Source: Avoscillospira_A sp052117125 (GTDB lineage Bacteria > Bacillota > Clostridia > Oscillospirales > Oscillospiraceae). From it: a DNA stretch of 64,000 nucleotides. Positions 53,787 to 61,318 of the stretch are shown in pieces. The position numbers were made by a program, and so were the translations under genes. Location of the stretch: assembly GCF_052117125.1 (NCBI RefSeq), contig NZ_JBQKJT010000001.1, forward strand, positions 62,001 to 126,000. The letters run 5' to 3'. Below the pieces are notes generated by a model. It was given only the letters and a program-made list of their open reading frames with translations. It had not been told where the DNA came from and did not search any database. Positions within the stretch are counted from its first letter, which is position 1. Every line of letters starts with the position of its first letter.

Positions 53787-53815
53787 ATCATATCCCATCC
53801 AACTGGAAAATACAA
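53787..53815 (-). promoter_or_regulatory. Promoter of the MCP gene
   Basis: TTGTAT (53815-53810) and TATGAT (53792-53787), 17 bp apart on the minus strand. The 323-base gap 53643-53965 also holds an opposite promoter at 53889; no other gene is seen in it. Confidence 0.6.
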
Positions 53816-53888
53816 TATGATTCGACAAGATTTTCCTGTTCCAAACCGTCTCTTTTCCGTTTCGGCCCCCACCGGCTGCACCCCGTTA

Positions 53889-53917
53889 TTGCAGAAATTT
53901 ACGGTTTTTGGTATAAT
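53889..53917 (+). promoter_or_regulatory. Strong promoter of an orphan plus-strand unit
   Basis: TTGCAG (53889-53894) and TATAAT (53912-53917), 17 bp apart. Confidence 0.7.
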
Positions 53918-53965
53918 ATGCAAGAACTTGTCAATTTTACCATCCCATCCAGAGAGGAGGAACCC

Positions 53966-54256
53966 ATGTCCCACATCCCTGTGCCTCCGGCGGGCCGCCT
54001 GGGCAAAATCCAATATGACCCAAATCAAAAGCAGTATTGCGTATGCAAAAACGATCGACGCCCGGGTTTCGAGAGCCATGTGGACGTCGTTTTGCCGTTC
54101 CATGGCCTGCTCCCCTGCCCCATCACGCAGCAGCGCCGGAGCCAAACGGCTCCGGCGCTGCGTCTTTTTCACTTCTCCGCAAGAATCTTGTTGAGCTCCT
54201 GCATAAACGTATTGATATCCTTGAACTGGCGGTACACCGACGCGAAGCGCACATAG
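53966..54256 (+). CDS. Uncertain small frame behind a good promoter and ribosome-binding site
   Basis: ATG at 53966 is preceded by AGAGAGGAGG at ideal spacing and by the promoter at 53889, so this unit is probably transcribed and may be translated. The start SHIPVPPAGRLGKIQYDPNQKQY looks protein-like, but the frame then runs through a terminator (54129-54170) and into the nrdR gene on the other strand. The true product may be a shorter peptide after a frameshift, or a small RNA. A single-membrane-segment frame on the opposite strand (54103 to 53780) is an alternative. No homology is recognised. Confidence 0.3.
   Translation: MSHIPVPPAGRLGKIQYDPNQKQYCVCKNDRRPGFESHVDVVLPFHGLLPCPITQQRRSQTAPALRLFHFSARILLSSCINVLISLNWRYTDAKRT
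54129..54170 (+). terminator. Terminator of the orphan unit
   Basis: GCAGCGCCGGAGCC and GGCTCCGGCGCTGC form a perfect 14-bp stem with loop AAAC, followed by GTCTTTTTC. The T-run is on the plus strand only. Confidence 0.85.
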
Positions 54257-54624
54257 GCCACCTCATCCAGGGGTTTCAACCGCTCCATGACCAGCTCCCC
54301 GATCTGGGTGGTGCTGACCTCCCGTTCCAGAGAGTTCTGAATGGTCTGCTCGATCTCATCCACGGCCGCTTCCAGATCCGCCATGGACACGGGACGCTTT
54401 TCACAGGCCCGCACCATGCCGCCTAAAATCTTTCCCCGGTCGAAGCTCTGGCGGCTGCCGTCCTTCTTCACCACCACCATGGGCAGACACTCCACCGTCT
54501 CATAGGTGGTAAACCGCTTGCCGCACTCCAGACACTCCCGGCGGCGGCGGATGCTCAGACCATCGTCGCTGTGGCGGGAATCCACCACTTTGCTCTCCTG
54601 ATAGCCGCAATAGGGACACTTCAT
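54169..54624 (-). CDS. nrdR: Transcriptional repressor NrdR
   Basis: 151 residues. N-terminal zinc ribbon (MKCPYCGYQESKVVDSR and CLECGKRF), then an ATP-cone domain (VVVKKDGSRQSFDRGKILGGMVRACEKRPV). It represses ribonucleotide reductase genes in response to ATP/dATP. No NrdR boxes or nrd genes are in the window. Confidence 0.97.
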   Translation of the reverse strand: MKCPYCGYQESKVVDSRHSDDGLSIRRRRECLECGKRFTTYETVECLPMVVVKKDGSRQSFDRGKILGGMVRACEKRPVSMADLEAAVDEIEQTIQNSLEREVSTTQIGELVMERLKPLDEVAYVRFASVYRQFKDINTFMQELNKILAEK

Positions 54625-54709
54625 CTCTCTTTAGACCTCCCGGTTTGACTATGCTAGAGATTATAGCAGATTTCCCCCTGCCGTGTCCACTGTTTCCCTT
54701 GGATTCCCG

Positions 54710-54976
54710 CTATAAAATGTCCTCCAATACGTCCCGCAGCCCCGTGGGCGTCACGGTGGCCTCGGCCAGCAGGCCGATGATGCGGGTCATGGACGAGGCC
54801 AGCGGCGTGATACACCCCACAGCACACCGTTCATCCTCCCGGCCCCGCCGCAGCACCACCTCCGTACCATATTGCTCCAGGCCCGCCGCGTACTCGCTGA
54901 GCAGATAGTAGTCCAGCTGTACGGACCGGCCTGTCTGGTCGGTGGTCAGGGCTGTGCGTACCAGTGTCTTGTTCAT
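54710..54976 (-). CDS. DUF6514 family protein
   Basis: 88 residues from ATG at 54976, chosen over the ATG two codons earlier because of spacing from AAGGGG. LDYYLLSEYAAGLEQYGTEVVLRRG and ASSMTRIIGLLAEATVTPTGLRDVLEDIL are the conserved parts of a small Clostridia family often encoded near spo0A. Function unknown. It starts 28 bases after spo0A and is probably co-transcribed. Confidence 0.75.
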   Translation of the reverse strand: MNKTLVRTALTTDQTGRSVQLDYYLLSEYAAGLEQYGTEVVLRRGREDERCAVGCITPLASSMTRIIGLLAEATVTPTGLRDVLEDIL

Positions 54977-55004
54977 TTGCATTTCCCCTTCTTTTTCCCC
55001 TGCC

Positions 55005-55805
55005 TCAAACGCTCTGGGGCAGCTGCGCGTTTTTCAGCTGCAACTGCAATTTATCCGCGATGAGGGCGATGAATTCGCTGTTGGTGGGTTTCCCCTTGGT
55101 ATTGGATACGGTGTATCCGAAAAACCGCTGCAACGTCTCCAGGTCGCCCCGGTCCCACGCCACCTCTATGGCGTGACGAATGGCCCGCTCCACCCGGCTG
55201 GGCGTGGTGGAAAACGTCTTGGCCACCTGGGGATAGAGCACCTTTGTAATGGCGTTGATGACCTCCATGTCCTCCACCGCAATCAAAATGGCCTCCCGCA
55301 GATATTGATAGCCCTTGATATGGGCCGGGACGCCGATCTCATGGATGATGTTGGTGACCATGGATTCCACACTGGCCTGCCGTCCGGCGGAAAGCCGGTC
55401 CAGCGACGACGCAGGCGCCTTGGGCTTCTGCCGCGTCTGCCACATCTCCCGCAGACGCTCCACCACCACCGCCGCGTCACAGGGCTTGAGCATCAGATAC
55501 GATACCCCCATGGTGGAGGTCACATTGGCCACATACTCGGTGATAAAGCTGGACGTTACCAGGATCATGGGGCGCTTCTCCATCTGCGCCACCGCCTGCA
55601 ATACAGCCATGCCGTCGAGTAGGGGCAGCGCCAAATCCAACACCAACACATCCGGCGTCTGCTCCCGCAGCATTGCCACGGCTCTATGTCCATCCCGGGC
55701 TGTTCCGATGAGTTGAAAGCCGCCGGCTCGTTCCATGGCAGTTCGTACTTGCTCACAGAATTCCTCACTTCCGTCGGCGATCAGTGCTTTGATACGTTGT
55801 TCCAT
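55005..55805 (-). CDS. spo0A: Sporulation response regulator Spo0A
   Basis: 266 residues; ATG at 55805 follows AGGAGAGGAACCAG. The receiver domain has the phosphoacceptor Asp in VLVLDLALPLLDG and Lys in YLMLKPCD. The usual acidic pair DD near the N-terminus is here DG (LIADGSEEF). The DNA-binding domain is fully typical (VTNIIHEIGVPAHIKGYQYLREAI, then PSRVERAIRHAIEVAWDRGD, then PTNSEFIALIADKL). It is the master regulator of sporulation entry; with sigH and split sigK it shows a spore-forming host. Confidence 0.97.
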   Translation of the reverse strand: MEQRIKALIADGSEEFCEQVRTAMERAGGFQLIGTARDGHRAVAMLREQTPDVLVLDLALPLLDGMAVLQAVAQMEKRPMILVTSSFITEYVANVTSTMGVSYLMLKPCDAAVVVERLREMWQTRQKPKAPASSLDRLSAGRQASVESMVTNIIHEIGVPAHIKGYQYLREAILIAVEDMEVINAITKVLYPQVAKTFSTTPSRVERAIRHAIEVAWDRGDLETLQRFFGYTVSNTKGKPTNSEFIALIADKLQLQLKNAQLPQSV

Positions 55806-55877
55806 CTGGTTCCTCTCCTGTCGGTAATTTTGATTCTCCACAAAAGCCGCCGGGTTTCCGATGCCTGCGACACCAAT

Positions 55878-55943
55878 AATTTACCATAATTACCAATATT
55901 TTGCAAGTATGAAAAACCAGAATATCCCAATTTTTTATCGACA
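55878..55943 (-). promoter_or_regulatory. spo0A promoter with possible 0A box
   Basis: On the minus strand TTGCAA (55906-55901) and TAAATT (55883-55878), 17 bp apart. TGTCGATAA (55943-55935) resembles the Spo0A box TGTCGAA about 30 bases upstream of the -35. The rest of the 328-base gap to feoB has a GGCGGGGG/CCCCCGCC hairpin at about 56112-56134 and no gene. Confidence 0.6.
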
Positions 55944-56133
55944 CTTTTTCCAGTTCATTTTCAGGTTATTTTATCAATTCCGATGGTATCCGGAACAAAA
56001 TTTAATTTTTCGTCAAAAAGGGCGGCGGGTCATATTTCCGGGAAATAGGCAAGTTCCCGACTGGGAATATGGTATCATTGGAAGCCGGAGCATCCAGGCA
56101 AACCCACGCCGGCGGCGGGGGCAATCCCCCGCC

Positions 56134-58191
56134 CTACCCCAGCACTAAATTGACCAGGGCGCAGAGGACCACGCCGAGGGTCGTGGGGGCCAGGGCGGCC
56201 AGCAAGGCCCATTTCCAGCTGCCGGACTCCTTACGGATGGTCAGCAGCGTTGTGGAACAGGGCCAGTGACACAGGGAGAACAGCAGGACGCACAGGGCGG
56301 TGACCCAGGTCCAGCCGTTGGCGGTGAGCACCTGGCCCAAGGCCGCATAGGTACCCGTATCGCTGAGGGCGCCCTGGGCCTGATAGATCATCACCGCAAT
56401 GGGAATCACAATCTCATTGGCGGGAAAGCCCAGGAGAAAGGCCAGCAAAACCACACCGTCCATGCCCAGGAACCGCCCCACCGGGTCGAGAAACGCGGCG
56501 GCATGGTTGAGCATGCTCACGCCGCCTATGGTCCAGTGGGCCAGAATCCACAGGAGCAGGCCCGCCGGGGCCGCCACGGCCACGGCGCGGCCCAGGACGA
56601 ACAAGGTCCGGTCCAACAGGGAGCGGACCACCACCTGCCCCACCTGGGGACGGCGGTAGGCGGGCAGCTCCAGCACATAGGACGACGGTACGCCCTTGAG
56701 CACGGTCCGGGACAACATCCAGGTCAGCAGGAACGTCAGCCCCACGCCCAAAACCACAAAACCAGTCACCATCAGGGCCGGGACGATGCCGCCCCGCCCG
56801 GCGAAAAAGATGGCCGACAGTGCAAGCAGCGTGGGAAAACGGCCATTACAGGGTACCAGATTATTGGTGAGCATGGCCAGCAGCCGTTCCCGGGGGGAAT
56901 CGATGATGCGGCAGCCCACCACACCGGCGGCGTTGCATCCGAAGCCCATCATCATCGTCAACGCCTGTTTGCCGCAGGCGCGGCACTTTTCAAAGGGTTT
57001 GTCGAGGACATAGGCCACGCGGGGCAGATATCCACTGTCCTCCAACAGGGTAAACAGGGGAAAAAAGATGGCCATGGGCGGCAGCATCACCGACACCACC
57101 GACGAGAGCACACCGTAAACGCCGTCTATCAACGCACTGCGCACCCAGTCGGGCGCGCCGGACAGCAGCGCGTTCAGCGCCGCGCCGCCACGGTCAAAGA
57201 GCGCCGCCAGCCACGACGACGGCACATTGGCCCCGGCCATGGTCAAATAGAAAATCGCCGCCAGAAGCAGCAGCAATACGGGAAACGCCGTCCATTTTCC
57301 GGTGAAAATCCGGTCCAGACGGCCCTCCCCTCTGGGAGCCGTCCGGGTGACGGTCTCGGCGCAGATGGCCCGGGCCGTCAGATGCAGCGTTTCCGCCAGG
57401 TCCCGCTCCAGCAGGCCCCGGTCCAGGGGGACCGCCAGGGACCGCAGCGGACGGCCCACGGTCTCCTCCAACTGGTCCATCAGGTCCGGTTCCCCTTCCA
57501 GAATCCGCAGGGCCACCCAACGGCGGTCCAGATTGCCCAGGTCCACCGATTGCAGCGCGTCCTCCACCTGGGCCGCCGCCGCTTCCACCGCCGCACCGTA
57601 GACCGGCCGCAGCGGCGTAGCGTCCCCCGGATCGTCCAGCAGTTCGCCCAACGCCCGGAGAATCCGGCGCAGGGTGGATTTTTTTTGCGCCACGGTGCCC
57701 ACCACCGGTACCCCCAGCCGCCGGGCCAGAGCCGAAACATCCACGCTCATGCCCCGCCGCCGGGCCTCGTCCAGCAGATTGACGCAGACCACCACGGGCA
57801 GACCCGTTTCCATCACCTGCAACACCAGGTGCAAACTCCGTTCGAGACAGGTGGCGTCGCAGACCACCACCGCCGCGTCGGGACGGCCAAAGCAGAGAAA
57901 GGACCGGGCCACCTGCTCCTCCGCCGACCGGGCCGACAGGGAATAGGCCCCCGGTATGTCCACCACAATATAATTCCGGCAGCCGTCGGAACAACGGCCC
58001 TGGGCATTGGCTACGGTCTTGCCGGGCCAGTTGCCGGTGTGTTGATGTAGCCCCGTCAAACCGTTGAACACGGTGCTTTTTCCCACATTGGGATTGCCCG
58101 CCAGGGCAATGACTCGATCTTCGGGGCAGCTTCGGAGATACAGGCCCCGATCCACGGCATACCGGCCCGTGGCCCGCCGCGTCAGTCCCAT
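56134..58191 (-). CDS. feoB: Ferrous iron transporter FeoB
   Basis: 685 residues. The N-terminal G domain has G1 GNPNVGKST, the G2-like TGNWPGKTV, G3 DIPGAYSL, and G4 as VNLLDEA. A GDI-like helical spacer follows, then two Gate motifs in a polytopic membrane domain (around GFGCNAAGVVGCRIIDSPRERLLAMLTNNLVPCNGRFP). It imports Fe(II). It overlaps feoA by ten bases. A Cys in the conserved gate (GCNAAG and VPCNGR) is present as usual. Confidence 0.96.
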   Translation of the reverse strand: MGLTRRATGRYAVDRGLYLRSCPEDRVIALAGNPNVGKSTVFNGLTGLHQHTGNWPGKTVANAQGRCSDGCRNYIVVDIPGAYSLSARSAEEQVARSFLCFGRPDAAVVVCDATCLERSLHLVLQVMETGLPVVVCVNLLDEARRRGMSVDVSALARRLGVPVVGTVAQKKSTLRRILRALGELLDDPGDATPLRPVYGAAVEAAAAQVEDALQSVDLGNLDRRWVALRILEGEPDLMDQLEETVGRPLRSLAVPLDRGLLERDLAETLHLTARAICAETVTRTAPRGEGRLDRIFTGKWTAFPVLLLLLAAIFYLTMAGANVPSSWLAALFDRGGAALNALLSGAPDWVRSALIDGVYGVLSSVVSVMLPPMAIFFPLFTLLEDSGYLPRVAYVLDKPFEKCRACGKQALTMMMGFGCNAAGVVGCRIIDSPRERLLAMLTNNLVPCNGRFPTLLALSAIFFAGRGGIVPALMVTGFVVLGVGLTFLLTWMLSRTVLKGVPSSYVLELPAYRRPQVGQVVVRSLLDRTLFVLGRAVAVAAPAGLLLWILAHWTIGGVSMLNHAAAFLDPVGRFLGMDGVVLLAFLLGFPANEIVIPIAVMIYQAQGALSDTGTYAALGQVLTANGWTWVTALCVLLFSLCHWPCSTTLLTIRKESGSWKWALLAALAPTTLGVVLCALVNLVLG

Positions 58192-58430
58192 GGCGCGGCC
58201 TCCGTCACCGTGACGGCGGCGCCGTCCATGGCCCGCAGGGCCAGCACCGTCCCCCCCAGCCCGTAGGCCGACGGGTCCCCAAACGGACTGCGGCCCAGAC
58301 AACGGACCTCTGTCCCTTTTACAAATCCCAGGTCCAACAACCGGCGGCTCAACGGGGCCGCCGGGTCCACAGACCAGACCACAGCCCGCTGTCCGGGCCG
58401 CAGCTCCTGTAATCCCAGGGTATTACCCAT
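58182..58430 (-). CDS. feoA: FeoA SH3-like protein
   Basis: 82 residues from ATG at 58430; GGAG lies nine bases before. LQELRPGQRAVVW, LSRRLLDLGFVKGTEVRCLGRSPFGDP and the end are the FeoA fold. It helps FeoB-dependent iron uptake. No Fur or DtxR box was clearly seen upstream. Confidence 0.92.
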   Translation of the reverse strand: MGNTLGLQELRPGQRAVVWSVDPAAPLSRRLLDLGFVKGTEVRCLGRSPFGDPSAYGLGGTVLALRAMDGAAVTVTEAAPWD

Positions 58431-58595
58431 AGTCATTCGCTCCATTTCCGCAAATAGTCTGGGGTTTCCCCCTGATATCTTATGGCAGGCGCGGTCCGAT
58501 TGTGTCTGCGGCCCGGTGCGCCGGGTGCTCTTGCCAAACCGGCCCTTGCCGCCCTTGCGCCCGTTTGAAACAGGAAGCGAACTGGGTTCTATTCG

Positions 58596-58770
58596 ATAAC
58601 AATGCGAAGCATGGATTGAGCACTTTACCGCACTCCTTCCAGCGCACCGCATTCAATCGAATAAATATCTTAAATATCCCAAACTTTAAAAGTTTTACTC
58701 GATTTTTTTCAAAAAATCGCAGGGGTCCAGGGGGCAGCGCCCCCGGTCGCCCGCCGCAGCGGGCGAAATT
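58596..58770 (-). repeat. Structured repeat 3' of the immA gene
   Basis: Minus-oriented. Unit CGCCCGCTGCGGCGGGCG, the GGGGGCGCTGCCCCC stem, CGATTTTTTGAAAAAAATCG, and the tail module with AATGCGAAGCATGGATTGAG (58600-58619). Together with unplaced sequence it fills the 375-base gap 58431-58805. Confidence 0.88.
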
Positions 58771-58805
58771 CCCCTTGCACAGGGCGAAATCCCCCCGGCG
58801 GCACC

Positions 58806-59231
58806 TCAGTCATGGACGAGAAATTGTTCATCGGCCAGGTTGCCGCAGCGATAAAAGCAGATGGCTTTCCGGATAAAGTCCTCGGTGAAGCCGAAGTATT
58901 CGGCCAGCTGCCAGCATTCTGTAAGGCCGCTGTCCACGGCCTGCTGGAGCTGTTCCGGCGGCAGATAGCGACGGATGGCGTACCGGTCCGCGGCGTTCTC
59001 CCGCTTTTGGCGTTCCTCGGCCGTGGCGTCGGCGCCGTAATAGGACCCGGTACAGCTATGAGCCAGCTCATGGGCCGCCACGGTGGTCTCCTCGGCGGTG
59101 GTAGCCAGTTTTTCCGTATCGATGGCCATATGGCCCGGCACCGTCATGGCTACGACCTCCTCAAACCGCAGAAAATGAACCTGAATGCCCTGCTCCTCCG
59201 CCTCCTCATAGATATGCCACGGTCGGATCAC
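58806..59231 (-). CDS. ImmA/IrrE-family metallo-endopeptidase
   Basis: 141 residues. HELAH is the zinc-binding HExxH motif and ENAADRYAIRRYL supplies the third ligand. In phages and ICEs such proteins cleave the adjacent Xre repressor upon DNA damage. It starts three bases after the repressor gene ends, which fits that role. It is at the chromosomal edge of the prophage region. Confidence 0.9.
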   Translation of the reverse strand: MIRPWHIYEEAEEQGIQVHFLRFEEVVAMTVPGHMAIDTEKLATTAEETTVAAHELAHSCTGSYYGADATAEERQKRENAADRYAIRRYLPPEQLQQAVDSGLTECWQLAEYFGFTEDFIRKAICFYRCGNLADEQFLVHD

Positions 59232-59234
59232 AGG

Positions 59235-59573
59235 CTATTCCCCCTTCTCCTTGATGAATTGGGCGAATTTCAACACGTCGCGCTTTTGGGCCTCGGTCAT
59301 GTCCCGGACCTCGCCGAACAGGGCAAACTCCAAGCCATCCAGCTCCACGGACCGGTCCGGTTCCGTCTGTTCGCGGCCCGTGAGCAGATAGTCCACCGAC
59401 ACGTTGAAAAACGACGCGATCTTCAGCAGCAGCTCCTGTTTGGGCGGATTGCCGCTGTTTTTCCACTGGGTGACGCTGGCCCGGTTGAATCCAATGCGCG
59501 ACGCCGCGCCGCTGGGCGTCAGACCCCGCGACCGGCACAGTTGACAATACACATCGTAGAACATTTTGTTCAT
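59235..59573 (-). CDS. Phage-type Xre repressor
   Basis: 112 residues. Helix-turn-helix at about 5-60 (GLTPSGAASRIGFNRASVTQWKNSGNPPKQELLLKIASFFNVSVDYLL across two segments), then a linker and a helical C-terminus (FGEVRDMTEAQKRDVLKFAQFIKEKGE) of the type cleaved by ImmA partners. It is divergent from the small HTH gene at 59843 and flanked by three operators. Confidence 0.9.
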   Translation of the reverse strand: MNKMFYDVYCQLCRSRGLTPSGAASRIGFNRASVTQWKNSGNPPKQELLLKIASFFNVSVDYLLTGREQTEPDRSVELDGLEFALFGEVRDMTEAQKRDVLKFAQFIKEKGE

Positions 59574-59598
59574 CCTCCATCCATTTGCCCCGATGGAT

Positions 59599-59614
59599 GT
59601 TTATACCAGTCAAC
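59599..59614. promoter_or_regulatory. Phage operator 1
   Basis: GTTTATACCAGTCAAC, upstream of the rightward promoter. Consensus of the three sites is GTTTAT, four bases, RTCAAC. Confidence 0.7.
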
Positions 59615-59622
59615 ATACCCCC

Positions 59623-59651
59623 TTGACTTCTTGATATTTTAGGGATATACT
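59623..59651 (+). promoter_or_regulatory. Rightward phage promoter
   Basis: TTGACT (59623-59628) and TATACT (59646-59651), 17 bp apart, located between operators 1 and 2. Confidence 0.78.
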
Positions 59652-59660
59652 GGAATTGTA

Positions 59661-59676
59661 GTTGATGACCATAAAC
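59661..59676. promoter_or_regulatory. Phage operator 2
   Basis: GTTGATGACCATAAAC, the inverse orientation of operator 1, at the start of the rightward transcript. Confidence 0.7.
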
Positions 59677-59724
59677 ATCTTCTCTGGGGACCGGCCCGGC
59701 GCACGCACCGCTGCCGCCGGTTTT

Positions 59725-59753
59725 ATTGTACCACTGTAGTTTATGATTATCAA
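59725..59753 (-). promoter_or_regulatory. Leftward repressor promoter
   Basis: On the minus strand TTGATA (59753-59748) and TACAAT (59730-59725), 17 bp apart. Its -35 box lies inside operator 3. Confidence 0.75.
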
Positions 59754-59754
59754 C
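59739..59754. promoter_or_regulatory. Phage operator 3
   Basis: GTTTATGATTATCAAC, overlapping the leftward promoter's -35. Confidence 0.7.
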
Positions 59755-59842
59755 GGTTTTTCCAAGTTTTTTCGGTTTTTGTTTTACAATACCACAACAG
59801 CTGTCCCATAAAACGGACTGATACAACGGAGGAGGAACGTTC

Positions 59843-60076
59843 ATGGTACGATTTACCCGTTCGGAGCGACTGAAATACCAGCTGGACCGGCTGGGGTACA
59901 CCCATCAGGAGCTGGCCGACGCCATCGGCTATTCCCGGCCCTATGTGACGGCCATGCTCAACGGGCGGCCCAGTTACCGCTGCCTGCGGGCGGCGGAGGA
60001 ACAGGTGGCGCGGTGGGAGCGAAAGGAGGGTGCGGTACGGCGGTATGGCGGGCTGTGGCCCCTGAGCTGCCGCTGA
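59843..60076 (+). CDS. Small HTH regulator, Cro-like
   Basis: 77 residues with GGAGGAGGAACGTTC before the ATG. LKYQLDRLGYTHQELADAIGYSRPYVTAMLNGRPSYRCLRAAEEQ is a compact helix-turn-helix. As the first gene of the rightward phage transcript, opposite the repressor, it fits the position of Cro. Its 3' end overlaps the next frame. Confidence 0.85.
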   Translation: MVRFTRSERLKYQLDRLGYTHQELADAIGYSRPYVTAMLNGRPSYRCLRAAEEQVARWERKEGAVRRYGGLWPLSCR

Positions 60077-60261
60077 CGCCGCCGGAGCCCCGGCAGCGGG
60101 GCTTCTGCGCCTGGTGCGGCCACGAAATCTACGAAGGAAACGACATTTTCACCGGGGCGGGCCAGATGGTCCACCGGGGGTGCATGGGGCCGATGGCCTG
60201 TGAGATGCTGGACCCGGCGGAGCTGGCTGTCCTGTGCGGTTACAGGGAGGAATTGGCATGA
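60013..60261 (+). CDS. Small phage protein with CxxC motif
   Basis: Up to 82 residues; the start is uncertain (GTG at 60013 or 60055). The core RGFCAWCGHEIYEGNDIFTGAGQMVHRGCMG has CxxC and HxxC ligands for one zinc ion. It overlaps both neighbours, as early phage genes do. Function unknown. Confidence 0.6.
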   Translation: MGAKGGCGTAVWRAVAPELPLTPPEPRQRGFCAWCGHEIYEGNDIFTGAGQMVHRGCMGPMACEMLDPAELAVLCGYREELA

Positions 60262-60641
60262 CAGACACACGACCTCAAATTCGATACATCGTCACCGACC
60301 GGTCCACGGGCCGGTTGGTGGCCCGGGGCGGTTCTCAGGACTGCGCCCGGCGGATGGGAATGACATATTCATCCTTTCTGACCATGGCCAGCCGGGCCCG
60401 GCGGGGCCATACGCCCTACCGTGTGGACCGGGAGGACGAGACCCAATGGCGGCGGGAGCTGGCACGGCAATGGGACGATTGTTTTGGATGGTACCGGGCG
60501 AAGACGCTGGTCTATCCCTGCGACGGGTGCATGAACCGGACGTATTGCGACCATACGGGGCAGTATTGTACGGCCTTTGCCCAGTGGTTTACGGCCCGAT
60601 ATAATGAGGCGGCCCGGCGCTTGCGCACCGCCCGAAACTGA
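60258..60641 (+). CDS. Hypothetical phage protein
   Basis: 127 residues; ATG at 60258 follows GGGAGGAATTGGC and overlaps the previous stop. IRYIVTDRSTGRLVARGGSQDCARRMGMTYSSFLTMASRARRG resembles the short helix-turn-helix-like proteins that follow Cro genes. CDGCMNRTYCDHTGQYC is a Cys cluster. No named family is recognised. Confidence 0.65.
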   Translation: MTDTRPQIRYIVTDRSTGRLVARGGSQDCARRMGMTYSSFLTMASRARRGHTPYRVDREDETQWRRELARQWDDCFGWYRAKTLVYPCDGCMNRTYCDHTGQYCTAFAQWFTARYNEAARRLRTARN

Positions 60642-60659
60642 CCGCTGCACCCAAACGAA

Positions 60660-60942
60660 AAAGCTTTTACTGAATTTTTTCTCGAAAAAATTCTGGGGTC
60701 CAGGGGCAAAGCCCCGGTCGCCCGTCGCAACGGGCGAAACTCCCGCGCCGCGCAAGGCGCGAAACACCCGCCCGCCGCAGCGGGCGAAACACCCGCCCCG
60801 CGCACGGGGCGAAATCCCGCTGGCCGCAGCCAGCGAAATCCCCCATCGTCCCGAACCGCGCCTCGCAAGGCGCGGAATCCCCGGGGCGTCAGCCCCAAAG
60901 CCGCCGTCCCCACCCCTCGCGGGGTGGTGGACGGCGGCTTTC
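60660..60942 (-). repeat. Structured repeat with array of six variable hairpins, left arm
   Basis: Begins with a variant A/T hairpin (GAATTTTTTCTCGAAAAAATTC) and the GGGGC/GCCCC stem. Then five hairpins follow at about 25-bp steps (60719-60835): CGCCCGTCGCAACGGGCG, CGCGCCGCGCAAGGCGCG, CGCCCGCCGCAGCGGGCG, CGCCCCGCGCACGGGGCG and CGCTGGCCGCAGCCAGCG. A further CGCGCCTCGCAAGGCGCG lies at 60857-60874. A large stem AAAGCCGCCGTCC/GGACGGCGGCTTT lies at 60897-60941. No gene occurs between 60642 and 61318. Confidence 0.9.
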
Positions 60943-61036
60943 CCGTTTCCTCCGAATAAACTGCCGTCCCCCGAACATGGACCAGATGCCCCGCTTCATT
61001 GGGGGGCGGGAGGAACCATCGTACCCCGCTACGACA

Positions 61037-61292
61037 TAAGGCCGCCGTCCTCCACCCGCTGACGGGGTGGGGACGGCGGCCTTCGGCTTTGCCGGGGGAT
61101 TGCGCCATCTGCGGATGGCGCTTTGGAACGATTGGGGATTTCGCCCCGTGCGCGGGGCGGGTATTTCGCCCGTTGCGACGGGCGGGAGTTTCGCTGGCTG
61201 CGGCCAGCGGGTGTTTCGCCCGCTGCGGCGGGCGACCAGAGGCGCTGCCTCTGGACTCCGCGATTTTTTGAAAAAAATCGAGTAAAACTTTT
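61037..61292 (+). repeat. Structured repeat with array of four variable hairpins, right arm
   Basis: Mirror of the left arm: stem AAGGCCGCCGTCC/GGACGGCGGCCTT (61038-61084). Then four units at exact 25-bp steps from 61138 carry hairpins CGCCCCGTGCGCGGGGCG, CGCCCGTTGCGACGGGCG, CGCTGGCTGCGGCCAGCG and CGCCCGCTGCGGCGGGCG. Next come the stem CCAGAGGC/GCCTCTGG and CGATTTTTTGAAAAAAATCG. The loci together form a 630-bp imperfect inverted repeat between phage genes. Confidence 0.9.
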
Positions 61293-61318
61293 TATTTTTG
61301 GGTGCTGTGCGGCCTTTT

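Noticed and set aside
60718..61235. Tandem 25-bp repeats considered as a CRISPR array
   Set aside because: The hairpin varies and the 7-base linker is constant, there are no 30-40 bp spacers, and no cas genes are nearby.
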